This document shows positions 1-7,590 of a stretch of DNA of 64,000 nt, piece by piece. The stretch spans positions 114,979 through 178,978 of the forward strand of contig CAYRXW010000004.1 in NCBI GenBank assembly GCA_964428335.1, in the 5' to 3' direction. Made by a program: the position numbers and the translations under genes. The notes below the pieces were generated by a model. It saw only the letters and a program-made list of their open reading frames with translations. It was not told the origin of the DNA and ran no database searches. How positions within the stretch are numbered: the stretch's first letter is position 1; each line of letters starts with the position of its first letter. This DNA comes from GW2011-AR15 sp964428335 (GTDB taxonomy: Archaea; Nanobdellota; Nanobdellia; Woesearchaeales; GW2011-AR15).

Positions 1-5
1 GAAAA

Positions 6-272
6 CTATTTGTTTCTGAACACTTCTTCATCCACAAAATACATATCCAGCATATGGTCAATGAACCCATCAAATGAGTGAAGCTCTGACTTTGAGAATT
101 CAAGCCTTGCCTTGGCCCTGATTAATTTATTATATGTCTCTGGCTTGAGTTTTATAGTCTTCAAATCATACTTCATGTTTCCAGTTATTTCATCCATTTT
201 CATCTTTACCTTATCATGCTTTTTTAGTTTTATTGAGAAAAGGTGGAAATTTTCCACTTTTTCTAAACTCAT
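6..272 (-). CDS. Small antitoxin/ribbon-helix-helix-like protein
   Basis: An 88-residue protein. Residues about 37-80 (KTIKLKPETYNKLIRAKAR followed by a FDGFIDHMLDMY helix) resemble the compact DNA-binding N-terminus of archaeal VapB-type antitoxins of the ribbon-helix-helix kind. Its start overlaps the stop of the upstream gene by one base (TAATG), so the two are translationally coupled. No PIN-type toxin is visible, and the window ends just downstream. Family resemblance is by eye only; the first 30 residues match nothing I recognise. Confidence 0.55.
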   Translation of the reverse strand: MSLEKVENFHLFSIKLKKHDKVKMKMDEITGNMKYDLKTIKLKPETYNKLIRAKARLEFSKSELHSFDGFIDHMLDMYFVDEEVFRNK

Positions 273-655
273 TATTTATCCTGTATTTTTGGCACACCTG
301 CCATGTACTTATCTATCAAGCCAGCCATGTAATCTATCTCATTTTCAGAAAATCCAAATTCTGATGGAACATAAGGGTAATGGCTGGAAGGAGTGTCTAG
401 TCTGTATGCATTTTCTCCTTCATATCCTATTCCGTGTGAAACATATTTAACATGTGTCTGGAAGTCAGAATTATGTTTGAGGTTATAGGCAATGTTTCTG
501 TCAGGATAATGCTTGCTTGCAAAATCAAGTTCAGCTATTAACCTACCAATGATATGTTTATGCAGGCTAAATTCCCTTCTTGATTCTGAAAAAAAGCTGC
601 TTAACAGTTCAATTCTTTTTTCTAATTTTAATTTCTTATTATCTTTTAATGACAT
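272..655 (-). CDS. Hypothetical protein, first gene of a two-gene unit
   Basis: A 127-residue soluble protein rich in charged residues, with an N-terminal helical half and a His/Tyr-rich C-terminal half (HYPDRN, SSHYPYVPSEFGF). I do not recognise a family. A GTG exists three codons upstream at 664, but it is part of a strong GAGGTGA ribosome binding site (661-667) that sits five bases before the ATG at 655, so 655 is the better start. It is coupled to the antitoxin-like gene downstream. If the pair were a toxin-antitoxin module this would be the partner, but nothing in its sequence shows that. Confidence 0.6.
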   Translation of the reverse strand: MSLKDNKKLKLEKRIELLSSFFSESRREFSLHKHIIGRLIAELDFASKHYPDRNIAYNLKHNSDFQTHVKYVSHGIGYEGENAYRLDTPSSHYPYVPSEFGFSENEIDYMAGLIDKYMAGVPKIQDK

Positions 656-770
656 TTTTTTCACCTCAATCTCAGAGAAAACATCTACATTTTCTCTTTT
701 ATCATTAAAAAGTGGTATTAATGCATATTATATAAAATATATTATCAAATTTTTTGCTATTTTAGTAATA

Positions 771-780
771 TTTATATATA
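771..780 (+). promoter_or_regulatory. TATA box of the tandem Lrp-like regulator gene
   Basis: The sequence TTTATATATA ends 24 bases before the ATG at 804. This is the archaeal TATA-to-start distance for a leaderless transcript. It lies in the divergent interval between this gene and the minus-strand pair that starts at 655. Confidence 0.6.
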
Positions 781-803
781 AACATGTAATAAAAGCAAAT
801 TAT

Positions 804-1772
804 ATGGTCATAAAATTAGAAATTAAAGATAAAAAAATATTAAGTGAGTTAGATATGGACGCTAGACAGCCAATTTCTGTCATAGCTAAAAGAGTGGGGC
901 TTTCAAGGCAAGTGACAGAATATCGGATTAAAAGATTGGAAATAGCGGGCATAATTAAAGGATATTTTCCTGTAATAAACCACTTCTCTCTTGGATTTAG
1001 GACATTAAGGTTGAGGATAATTCTCCAAAACAGCAATGTGGAAATAGAAAAAAGAATAATAAATTATTATCAAAAACATGAAAAGATTGCATGGATAGTA
1101 CATGTTGAAGGCATATGGGATTTAGCAATAGGATTTTATGTTAAAAATATCAACGAAGAGTTAAAAATATTGGAAGAATTAATGGATAATTTTGGCTCCA
1201 ACATTCATGAAAAGCACATATCATATCCCTGCTTTATCATTCATCTGAATAATAAACTTATACTAAATTATGCAGGGAAAATAAAAAAATGGACTGTAAG
1301 TGATCAAGGAAAAATAGATTTAGAAGAAATGGATAAAAAAATCCTGGAATATATTTCTAAGAAAGGAAATGAGAGCATCATAAATATATCTGCAAAACTT
1401 GGCATTCCACTGAGAAAGGTTAGAAATAGACTGGAATTTTTTCTAAAAAAACATATTGTACTTGGATTTAATGTAAAATTAGATTTGGCTAAACTTGGCA
1501 TAACTCACTACAAGGTTTTAGTTAATTATTCAAAGTGCACAGCAAAAACTGAGTCAATGATGCTTTCATACCTTGAAAAAGAAGAGCATGTGGTTTATAT
1601 TACCAAACCAATAGGCCAATATGATCTTGAATTTGAAATCATAAGCAGGTCAACTGAAGAAAGCAGAAAACTGCTCCAGAACTTTAAAGAAAAATTTTAT
1701 GAGTCAATCAAATTCATTCAAATAAACAAGATACCTGAGATTAATCAACTGCTTGAAGAAGATGGTTTATAG
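804..1772 (+). CDS. Tandem winged-helix Lrp/AsnC-like transcription regulator
   Basis: The 322-residue protein has two copies of an Lrp-type winged helix-turn-helix. One is near residues 5-50 (LSELDMDARQPISVIAKRVG, then SRQVTEYRIKRLE). A second, more divergent one is near 160-210 (MDKKILEYISKKG, then IPLRKVRNRLEFFL). Each is followed by a segment like the ligand-sensing alpha/beta region. Such two-headed regulators are common in DPANN archaea. The open frame extends upstream to 513, but the TATA box at 771-780 and a typical start MVIKLEIKDKKIL support the ATG at 804. Its last 28 bases overlap the convergent gene at 1745. The target and effector cannot be read from the sequence. Confidence 0.85.
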   Translation: MVIKLEIKDKKILSELDMDARQPISVIAKRVGLSRQVTEYRIKRLEIAGIIKGYFPVINHFSLGFRTLRLRIILQNSNVEIEKRIINYYQKHEKIAWIVHVEGIWDLAIGFYVKNINEELKILEELMDNFGSNIHEKHISYPCFIIHLNNKLILNYAGKIKKWTVSDQGKIDLEEMDKKILEYISKKGNESIINISAKLGIPLRKVRNRLEFFLKKHIVLGFNVKLDLAKLGITHYKVLVNYSKCTAKTESMMLSYLEKEEHVVYITKPIGQYDLEFEIISRSTEESRKLLQNFKEKFYESIKFIQINKIPEINQLLEEDGL

Positions 1773-3655
1773 AATGCCATGCTAACATGATTATCTCTTT
1801 TTGATATTAATTTCTCTGAAGTCTTAAATCCAAAACTACACATTAGAGCAATCATCTCGCTTGGTGCGCTAGGCCTTGATTCAATTAGCTTCATTTCTTG
1901 GCCATGATAAACTTTAATATTTGAACCATTAAGGTCTAATTCAATATACTGACCTGTTGTGTCTTTTCTTAGATGATACTTATCAGGCAATATTCCTGAA
2001 ACTAAGTCTATTGAACCATATATCTCAAGTGTACCTTCAGGAGTAATATAATCCCTGGTTTTAAGCATCTCTTCAGGAAGACCAAAAAACCTTTGCATAA
2101 ATTTAATGGGCATTAATCTTTTGTGGGAATAATCTATTGCTAATTTCTCTTCATCAAATTCAAAGACCAATACTTGTGGCGCATCAGAATCATAAATTAA
2201 GTTGCCAATAAAACTCTTAGGATCTCTTATATTTGATATTAGGTTTCCTCCTATAAAAGTAATTCTTGCACAATTTTCAGTTCCCATTTCCTTATATTGG
2301 GATGATGTCAACGAATCAAGATCGTTTGCATGTGAAGTGTATTCAATGCCATATTTTTTTGCAAGACCTAAAGCAAGTTCTCTCATCCCTTCCGAAAGCT
2401 CAATGGAATGAAGAGTTACTTCACTTTTAGGCTTACTAGCCATAAGGCTTTCCATTATACATTTTCCTTTTAATAGTGAGCCGGATCCTGGATAAAACAC
2501 TTCCCAATTATTATCAGGGAATAGTTCTGATAATTCATTGGCAAAACCATTAAAATAAGCCATTTGCGCCCTTATTTCAGTTAAGTCTATGCTTCTGACT
2601 TTGTAAAATGATCTTGCTATTTCTGAAGGCCTGTACATTTCCTTCATATATGGCACTAAATCTGGTGTCTCCTTTGATTCAAAATGAGGTTTAATCACTT
2701 GTGTTAGTTGTTCCCTTATTTCCTGAAAAATTAGATATTCCCTATTAACTAAATCAAGTACATTATCAATATAATTTTTTAAGCCTAATATCTCAATCTG
2801 TTCTTCAATAAGTTTAGCAGATGGGCTATCAATTCCAAAATATTCTGTATACAATCTTCCCATTAAGAGCTGCGGAAACATGGGATGGATATTATCCTGA
2901 AGACCTATTGCCAATTCTGCAATATCATAAAACTTCTGCAGAGTTTCCATAATATGTGGAAAATAACCTTTAGGGTTATTCTTAAGTCCAAAAAGTTGTG
3001 GACTGTCTCGTTCAAGATGTACTAATCCAGAAGCATATCCTAAAATTGAGTTGGCAAAATCCCATCCAATAAGTTCATTTTCTGTATTTTCTGTTAAAGA
3101 GACTATTTTCTTAATATAAATTATACAGGTTTTTGCAATTTCATGGCCAATCAGTAATGCCTGTGAACTGGACACTGACATTATATAATTTACATGCTCA
3201 GATAGAGGAAAATTTCCAAGCTCTTTATAACTTGATAAATCCTCAATTGGAGCTGCCTCAGAATCATTTATTTTTTTTAATCTTAATTTTGATAAGGTTT
3301 CTTCTTCATATTTTTCAAATCCGAATAAAGTCATTGCAAATACGGATTTTGCAAGACCAGCATTTCTTTCAGATTCTATCTGTGGAATTAATCTGTGTAT
3401 TTTAGCAAGTGCAATATATTCACTTAAATTTGAGCCATTATTCTGTAATATGCCATCATAAACTATTAGCCAATACCTAAAATCATTATCCTTTAATTCA
3501 AGAAAGTATTCTCTGGCAGATAAAAGCTCTGACATCAATAAATCCAATTCAAGTGCACTGCACTGTTCCAAAATTTTATTTGGTTCTGGAATTGAAGCAA
3601 ATAATTGGAAAGGTGTCAGTTCCCCGTTTTGGAGTTTTGATTTAGTTGCTAACAT
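1745..3655 (-). CDS. Large protein with C-terminal EgtD-like methyltransferase domain
   Basis: Of the 636 residues, the first about 360 are mostly helical and match no family I know. The C-terminal part is a class I methyltransferase-like Rossmann domain. Motif I is YPGSGSLLKGK at about 388-398, in the style of histidine-betaine methyltransferase EgtD (GSGS then K). It is followed by LHSIELSEGMRELA, where an acidic residue ends the second strand, and by TFIGGNLISNI. A serine-only tail (SSSSS) closes the protein. It follows a membrane-protein gene by six bases and is probably cotranscribed with it. The substrate is unknown; a methyltransferase role is inferred, and there is no sulfoxide synthase (EgtB) nearby to support an ergothioneine pathway. 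Confidence 0.55.
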   Translation of the reverse strand: MLATKSKLQNGELTPFQLFASIPEPNKILEQCSALELDLLMSELLSAREYFLELKDNDFRYWLIVYDGILQNNGSNLSEYIALAKIHRLIPQIESERNAGLAKSVFAMTLFGFEKYEEETLSKLRLKKINDSEAAPIEDLSSYKELGNFPLSEHVNYIMSVSSSQALLIGHEIAKTCIIYIKKIVSLTENTENELIGWDFANSILGYASGLVHLERDSPQLFGLKNNPKGYFPHIMETLQKFYDIAELAIGLQDNIHPMFPQLLMGRLYTEYFGIDSPSAKLIEEQIEILGLKNYIDNVLDLVNREYLIFQEIREQLTQVIKPHFESKETPDLVPYMKEMYRPSEIARSFYKVRSIDLTEIRAQMAYFNGFANELSELFPDNNWEVFYPGSGSLLKGKCIMESLMASKPKSEVTLHSIELSEGMRELALGLAKKYGIEYTSHANDLDSLTSSQYKEMGTENCARITFIGGNLISNIRDPKSFIGNLIYDSDAPQVLVFEFDEEKLAIDYSHKRLMPIKFMQRFFGLPEEMLKTRDYITPEGTLEIYGSIDLVSGILPDKYHLRKDTTGQYIELDLNGSNIKVYHGQEMKLIESRPSAPSEMIALMCSFGFKTSEKLISKRDNHVSMAFYKPSSSSS

Positions 3656-3661
3656 TTTTTA

Positions 3662-4210
3662 TCATCTCAATGCTCCATATATCAAATTTCCAAATGTCGA
3701 AAATATTATTAAATTAAAAACTAAATTTATAACTCCAGTAAATATTGTATCTTTAAGATCGAATCCCAATAACACCCATCCAATGCTTATTAATGACAAT
3801 GAAATTATTCTAACAATTAATGACAATAAAACTATGCTTAAATTAAAAGCAAATAGAATGGGTGATAATGTAGCGCTAATAATTATCCCAATTATAGTGA
3901 TTATAGAATAAGGCGTAATTTGGCCAACTAAATACTGACCAATTATATATGAAGTTATTCCAACTGCTATGCCAATTATATTTCCAAATAAGAGTGATGA
4001 CATTAATGTTGAAAAAAACACTAATTCTATGCCAAAATATTTAACATATCTCTGATAGGATAAGGAGTAGACACCAATAAATATTAAAGCAATACATATA
4101 CCTAAAGTCCTGAAAAAAGGAATAAAAAATAGCATTATTAATGCTGGAATTACTAAAAAGTATTTTGCATAATTGTTTACAAAGTTAAATGATTTTGTTT
4201 TTAGTTTCAT
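3662..4210 (-). CDS. Multi-pass membrane protein
   Basis: A 182-residue hydrophobic protein with about five or six membrane segments and very little soluble sequence. After a short basic N-terminus (MKLKTKSFNFVNNYAKYF) nearly everything is Ile/Leu/Phe-rich. It resembles in size and layout the membrane proteins at 25475-26020 and 42110-42676 (all have a glycine-broken hydrophobic helix after about residue 70), but I cannot show homology by eye. It leads an operon with the EgtD-like gene (six-base gap). A TATA-like ATATATTTT on the minus strand (4228-4236) lies about 20 bases before the start. Function unknown. Confidence 0.65.
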   Translation of the reverse strand: MKLKTKSFNFVNNYAKYFLVIPALIMLFFIPFFRTLGICIALIFIGVYSLSYQRYVKYFGIELVFFSTLMSSLLFGNIIGIAVGITSYIIGQYLVGQITPYSIITIIGIIISATLSPILFAFNLSIVLLSLIVRIISLSLISIGWVLLGFDLKDTIFTGVINLVFNLIIFSTFGNLIYGALR

Positions 4211-4341
4211 GTTAGGCTTATTACTCTAAAATATATCTTTCATTTTATAAATCTTTCCATTTTTCACTACTAAATAATAGTAAATTATTATTCACAACCT
4301 TTATTAACCTCTAAGCCCATAAAATTTTCAGGTGAATATTC

Positions 4342-4911
4342 ATGAAGCTAAAAATAGGTGTTATGGGTTCTGCTGCTGATGTCAAAGATGCTGTCCTTAA
4401 AGAGAGGGCAAGAGAAGTCGGAAGGGAGATTGCAAGGCATAATTGCATCCTCGTGAATGGAGCAACAACAGGCATGCCAAATGAAGCTGCAATAGGCTGC
4501 AAGGAAGAGGATGGCTTTGTCATGGGAGTAAGCCCTGCAATGGATTTAAATGACCATGCAAAGAACTGGAAGCTTCCATATAAGGAATACGACCTGATTG
4601 TTTATACAGGACAGGGCTTTATGTATCGTGACATCCTTAATATCAGGACTTCTGATGCCATAGTCTTTTTACGTGGGTCTGTTGGCACATTGAATGAATT
4701 TACAATAGGTTTTGAAGAAGGAAAAGTCATGGGAATACTTGAGGATATGGGAGGGATTTCAAGCTTTTTTGACGAGATAATCCAGATATCTGAAAAAAAG
4801 ACAGGCGCAGTCATAATTTATGAGAAAGATCCTAAAGTGCTTATAAGAAAGCTTGTCCAGGAAGTAGAGAAAAGGAACAAGAACCCAAGGAAATTCAAGG
4901 CAAAAGGCTAG
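4342..4911 (+). CDS. LOG/SLOG-family Rossmann nucleotide-binding protein
   Basis: The 189-residue protein has the fold pattern of the lysine-decarboxylase-like/LOG superfamily. It has an N-terminal strand and glycine turn (KIGVMGSA, 4-11), NGATTGMPNEAA at 39-50, and the diagnostic GSVGTLNEF at 112-120, corresponding to the PGGxGTxxE phosphate-binding and catalytic motif. LOG enzymes cleave the N-glycosidic bond of nucleotides such as cytokinin riboside monophosphates; the first proline/glycine pair here is RGS, so activity should not be assumed. A GGTGA ribosome binding site precedes the ATG by seven bases. It stands alone, upstream of tRNA-Ile. Confidence 0.8.
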   Translation: MKLKIGVMGSAADVKDAVLKERAREVGREIARHNCILVNGATTGMPNEAAIGCKEEDGFVMGVSPAMDLNDHAKNWKLPYKEYDLIVYTGQGFMYRDILNIRTSDAIVFLRGSVGTLNEFTIGFEEGKVMGILEDMGGISSFFDEIIQISEKKTGAVIIYEKDPKVLIRKLVQEVEKRNKNPRKFKAKG

Positions 4912-4953
4912 TAAGTTTTTTAAACCATGCTCTTTTTCTTTATTAACTATTTT

Positions 4954-5065
4954 GGGCCCGTAGCTTAGCCTGGTGGAGCGATGCTCTTATATGATCACGC
5001 TTCATTCACAAAATGAAGCAGCCTAAGCAAGGCATTGGTCGCCGGTTCAAATCCGGTCGGGCCCA
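4954..5065 (+). tRNA. tRNA-Ile (anticodon TAT) with a 38-nt intron
   Basis: The acceptor stem GGGCCCG (4954-4960) pairs with CGGGCCC (5058-5064). The D arm is GCTT...GAGC (4962-4978). The anticodon stem ATGCT (4981-4985) pairs with GGCAT (5031-5035), and the T arm is GCCGG/CCGGT (5041-5057). By strict numbering, positions 32-37 are C T T A T A, giving anticodon TAT at 4988-4990. CTTA (4986-4989) pairs with TAAG (5024-5027), and three-base bulges TAT and CAA flank that helix. This fits a bulge-helix-bulge splice substrate at the canonical 37/38 site, so the intron would be 4992-5029. Inside it lies a perfect hairpin (GCTTCATT/AATGAAGC). CCA is not encoded. Many archaea read AUA with a modified CAU tRNA, so a UAU species is notable. 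Confidence 0.85.
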
Positions 5066-5091
5066 CATTTTTTTATATTTTTTATAGCACA
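5050..5091 (+). repeat. 42-bp direct repeat, copy 1 (tRNA-Ile 3' end and downstream T-rich tract)
   Basis: This 42-base stretch covers the last 16 bases of the tRNA (T-loop edge, T stem, acceptor, discriminator) and the following T-rich terminator. It recurs without a mismatch at 5158-5199. Confidence 0.9.
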
Positions 5092-5097
5092 TTTTAT

Positions 5098-5199
5098 GAC
5101 CGGATTTGAACATGCTCTCACTGACGTTCATGCACCCACTCACTTCGTTCGCTAGGGAATCCGGTCGGGCCCACATTTTTTTATATTTTTTATAGCACA
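5098..5199 (+). repeat. Partial tRNA remnant: inverted T-arm fragment and second 42-bp repeat copy
   Basis: The second exact copy of the 42-bp repeat is at 5158-5199. In front of it, GACCGGATTTGAAC (5098-5111) is the exact reverse complement of tRNA bases 5045-5058. The intervening about 45 bases (5112-5157) look like neither tRNA nor gene. A duplicated tRNA 3' end resembles an att scar, but the copies are only 108 bp apart and no integrase gene is in the window. A local duplication or inversion, or an assembly artefact, are alternatives. Confidence 0.7.
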
Positions 5200-5229
5200 A
5201 TTAAAAAAAGATATATCAAAAAAACTCAA

Positions 5230-5526
5230 TCATTCCTTGCTTACAACTTCCTTCTCTAACTTTTTCACAAAGAAGTTCAGGCAATCAAGACCGCAGAAGC
5301 TTGCTTTCTTCTTGAAATCTGCATTCCCAAAAATCAGGGTAAAAGGCGCTTCGATTTCCTTCACGTTATTTCCGCATGTCGGACAAGTCTTTTCCCCATG
5401 GAGATTCTCAATGCCTTTTCTCCTTGTCTGGATAAGCCTTGCAATGTTTCCTTCATATAGATCCTTTTCAATGGCCCTTAAATCCCTATAGTTCATCCCG
5501 CTTATCAGGTTTGACAGCTTGTTCAT
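5230..5526 (-). CDS. Small zinc-binding (TRASH/treble-clef-like) protein
   Basis: A 98-residue protein with a helical, basic N-terminus and a C-terminal zinc site: CPTCG at about residues 48-52 and FCGLDCLNFF at about 77-86. The second pair followed by an aromatic helix resembles the TRASH/YHS type of treble clef. Such small archaeal proteins are often metal- or nucleic-acid-binding; the exact role is unknown. It sits 14 bases downstream of the winged-helix regulator gene and is probably cotranscribed with it. Confidence 0.65.
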   Translation of the reverse strand: MNKLSNLISGMNYRDLRAIEKDLYEGNIARLIQTRRKGIENLHGEKTCPTCGNNVKEIEAPFTLIFGNADFKKKASFCGLDCLNFFVKKLEKEVVSKE

Positions 5527-5540
5527 CTTTTTTCCTCGCC

Positions 5541-6170
5541 CTATCCTTTCTTTAGCCTCGTTAAGAATTCATTATCCTGGAGTATTAAAACTTTTTTAAT
5601 CAGTGAAAGGAAATATTCATCCCTTCTATAAAACCCGGCTTCAAAATCCCCTGCTTTATGTATGTGCGCCTTTATTTTATAACTTGACTTATTCCATGAT
5701 AATGTCTCATTGTTCAGATGCTCAAATTTTTCCGGTTCATTAGAAATAATCAGAATCTCAAAAGTCTCATCGTCTAAAGAAACATATCCAAATGTTGCAT
5801 CCCTAAAATCAGCCTCATTTGCGCAAAATAGCTTTATCATAAGGCTTCCAGCATTCTTGTCGTTAATCATCATTGCCTTGAAGAAAAAAAGGTCATTTGA
5901 AAGCATCCTTTTCCCAATAACTGTCCTTGTTCCAAGGATAATATAGCAGAATTCTTTTTTCAAAGTATATAATTTTCTGGCTTTGGAAGGCGCCTTTGCA
6001 ACGCTTGACTTTTCCACAAATCCCAGCGCCTCCAAAAGCCTTACTTGGGTGCTTATATTTGCTATAGTAGTATTAGTTTTTTTTGCGAGTTCCTTAGGTG
6101 AAAGAGGTGAATGGGAAAGCTCAGCAAGTATTTTCCACTTTGATTCTGTAAGTATTGACTCTATCTCCAC
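5541..6170 (-). CDS. ArsR-like winged-helix transcription regulator
   Basis: The N-terminal winged helix-turn-helix is clear: ILTESKWKILAELSHSPLSP, then KELAKKTNTTIANISTQVRL as recognition region, then LLEALGFVEKS and a wing. The rest, about 130 residues, is an unrecognised effector or dimerisation part. The frame can be read from a TTG at 6191. However, a BRE/TATA element at 6195-6207 on this strand predicts transcription start near 6170, exactly where a GTG in frame opens (VEIESILTESKW), so I place a leaderless GTG start there (209 residues). It is divergent from the glycogen operon across an interval with two inverted repeats, making it a plausible local regulator; this is inference. Confidence 0.75.
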   Translation of the reverse strand: MEIESILTESKWKILAELSHSPLSPKELAKKTNTTIANISTQVRLLEALGFVEKSSVAKAPSKARKLYTLKKEFCYIILGTRTVIGKRMLSNDLFFFKAMMINDKNAGSLMIKLFCANEADFRDATFGYVSLDDETFEILIISNEPEKFEHLNNETLSWNKSSYKIKAHIHKAGDFEAGFYRRDEYFLSLIKKVLILQDNEFLTRLKKG

Positions 6171-6194
6171 AAAAGATTCAATAACATTCAACTA

Positions 6195-6207
6195 TTTAAA
6201 TGTTTCG
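6195..6207 (-). promoter_or_regulatory. BRE/TATA promoter of the winged-helix regulator
   Basis: On the minus strand this reads CGAAACATTTAAA: a BRE-like CGAAAC followed by a TATA-like ATTTAAA. The identical 13-mer lies at 44276-44288, and a one-base variant at 12372-12384, each 25-26 bases before a minus-strand start codon. Confidence 0.65.
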
Positions 6208-6248
6208 ATAACTATTTTAGTTATATAATTATTGTAGTTAAATAACTA
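6208..6248. promoter_or_regulatory. Two inverted repeats in the divergent regulator/glycogen-operon interval (candidate operators)
   Basis: ATAACT-ATTTT-AGTTAT (6208-6224) and TAGTTA-AA-TAACTA (6235-6248) are perfect inverted repeats with six-base arms built from the same TAGTTA half-site. They lie just upstream of the BRE/TATA of the regulator gene and upstream of the glycogen operon promoter region (TTTTTAAAC near 6276-6284). A very similar repeat, TAGTTA-A-TAACTA, lies at 59585-59597 before the purine-salvage genes. Binding by the adjacent regulator is inference. Confidence 0.45.
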
Positions 6249-6354
6249 TTTAATTAACAGTTTTGTTTAGAAAAGTTTTTAAACCCTAAGCACAAATAAT
6301 TTAGTTAAAAGGGGAAGGGATAGTAAAAGTGCAAATAAATTTGGTGAGAATTTA

Positions 6355-7590
6355 ATGAAAGTTCTGATGTTTGGCTGGGAATTCCCGCCGAATAATTTTG
6401 GTGGTCTTGGGACTGCCTGCTATGGCATTACAAAAGGCTTAAGCAGCAAAAATGTAGGCGTTACATTTGTTGTCCCAAAAAAAGGCTCTTCTCACAGCCA
6501 TTTGAAGATGATATCCTCAGATGAGATACAGGTTGCAAGCGAGAAAGGGACCATAAAACACAGGCATATCACTTCCCTTCTGACGCCTTATGCAACTGAA
6601 CATGAATACTCAAATCAATATCATGAATATATGAAAGAATACCTGAAAGTTTCAACAGATAAAAGCAATGAAGTTAATTTGTATGGAAGGAACTTATTTG
6701 AAGAAGTTGAAAAGTTTGCGCATAAGGCAAATGTAGTTGCAAAGTTCGAGGATTTTGATGTCATACACTGCCACGACTGGATGACTTTTAAGGCAGGGAT
6801 AAAAGCAAAAAAAGCCAAGAACAAGCCATTAGTTGTACATGTTCATGCTACAGATTTTGATAGAACTGGAGGAAATCCAAACCTGTTGGTCTATGATATT
6901 GAAAAAGAAGGAATGCATGCTGCAGACAGCATCATTGCAGTAAGTAATTATACAAAAGACATGATAACAAGACATTATGGTGTGCATCCTGATAAGATAA
7001 GCGTTGTCCATAATGCTGTTGATTATGATGAAAAGCCTGTTTCTAAGATAAAGTCAAAAGATAAGGTTGTCCTGTTCCTTGGAAGGCTGACACTGCAAAA
7101 AGGCCCTGAATATTTCATTGACAGCGCCAAAAAAGTCCTAAATATAATGCCTGATGTGAAATTTATAGTTTCAGGAACAGGGGACATGTACGCAAGGATG
7201 ATAAATAAGGCAGCTGAGATGGGCATTGGGAAGAATGTGCTGTTCACCGGCCATTTAAGCGGTGAAGATGTTGATAAGGCTTATAGGATGGCTGATCTAT
7301 ATGTCATGCCTTCAGTTTCAGAGCCATTTGGAATAACACCTTTGGAAGCAATAAAGAACAATACGCCGGTCATAATTTCTAGAACTGCAGGTGTTTCTGA
7401 GGTATTGACAAACGCAATCAAGGTTGATTTCTGGGACACTGATGAGATGACAAACCAGATAGTCTCCGTATTAAGCTATTCACCTTTGCATTCAACTCTT
7501 ACTGAAAATGCGCTGCATGATGTGAAAAAATTGTCATGGGAAAATGCCGCTGAAAAAATAATCAATGTGTATAATAAGGTGACAGAATGA
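6355..7590 (+). CDS. GT4-family glycosyltransferase (glycogen/starch synthase-like)
   Basis: The 411-residue GT-B enzyme begins MKVLMFGWEFPPNNFGGLG, with the glycine-rich loop of bacterial-type glycogen synthases and other GT4 enzymes. It has HCHDWMT at about 141-147 in the N-domain. The C-domain has VLFLGRLTLQKGPEY and the catalytic E-x7-E pair EPFGITPLE. It probably transfers glucose from an NDP-glucose donor to a glucan. GGTGA (6343-6347) precedes the ATG by seven bases. It is the first gene of the glycogen operon, and its stop overlaps the next start (ATGA). Whether it or the GT3 enzyme four genes later does chain elongation is unclear; this one may prime or use a different donor. Confidence 0.85.
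   Translation: MKVLMFGWEFPPNNFGGLGTACYGITKGLSSKNVGVTFVVPKKGSSHSHLKMISSDEIQVASEKGTIKHRHITSLLTPYATEHEYSNQYHEYMKEYLKVSTDKSNEVNLYGRNLFEEVEKFAHKANVVAKFEDFDVIHCHDWMTFKAGIKAKKAKNKPLVVHVHATDFDRTGGNPNLLVYDIEKEGMHAADSIIAVSNYTKDMITRHYGVHPDKISVVHNAVDYDEKPVSKIKSKDKVVLFLGRLTLQKGPEYFIDSAKKVLNIMPDVKFIVSGTGDMYARMINKAAEMGIGKNVLFTGHLSGEDVDKAYRMADLYVMPSVSEPFGITPLEAIKNNTPVIISRTAGVSEVLTNAIKVDFWDTDEMTNQIVSVLSYSPLHSTLTENALHDVKKLSWENAAEKIINVYNKVTE

Noticed and set aside
6..655. Confirmed toxin-antitoxin system
   Set aside because: Only the smaller protein resembles an antitoxin; the partner has no recognisable toxin fold and the right order is not diagnostic.
513..803. Upstream extension of the tandem Lrp-like gene
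   Set aside because: It runs through the opposite gene and through the TATA box; homology and promoter place the start at 804.
5050..5199. Integrated mobile element bounded by tRNA repeats
   Set aside because: The repeats enclose only 67 bp with no integrase or other element gene.
5006..5200. Open frame on the minus strand with WARPDLNRRP-like sequence
   Set aside because: It is the reverse complement of the tRNA and its duplicated 3' end; such peptides are well-known false genes over tRNAs.
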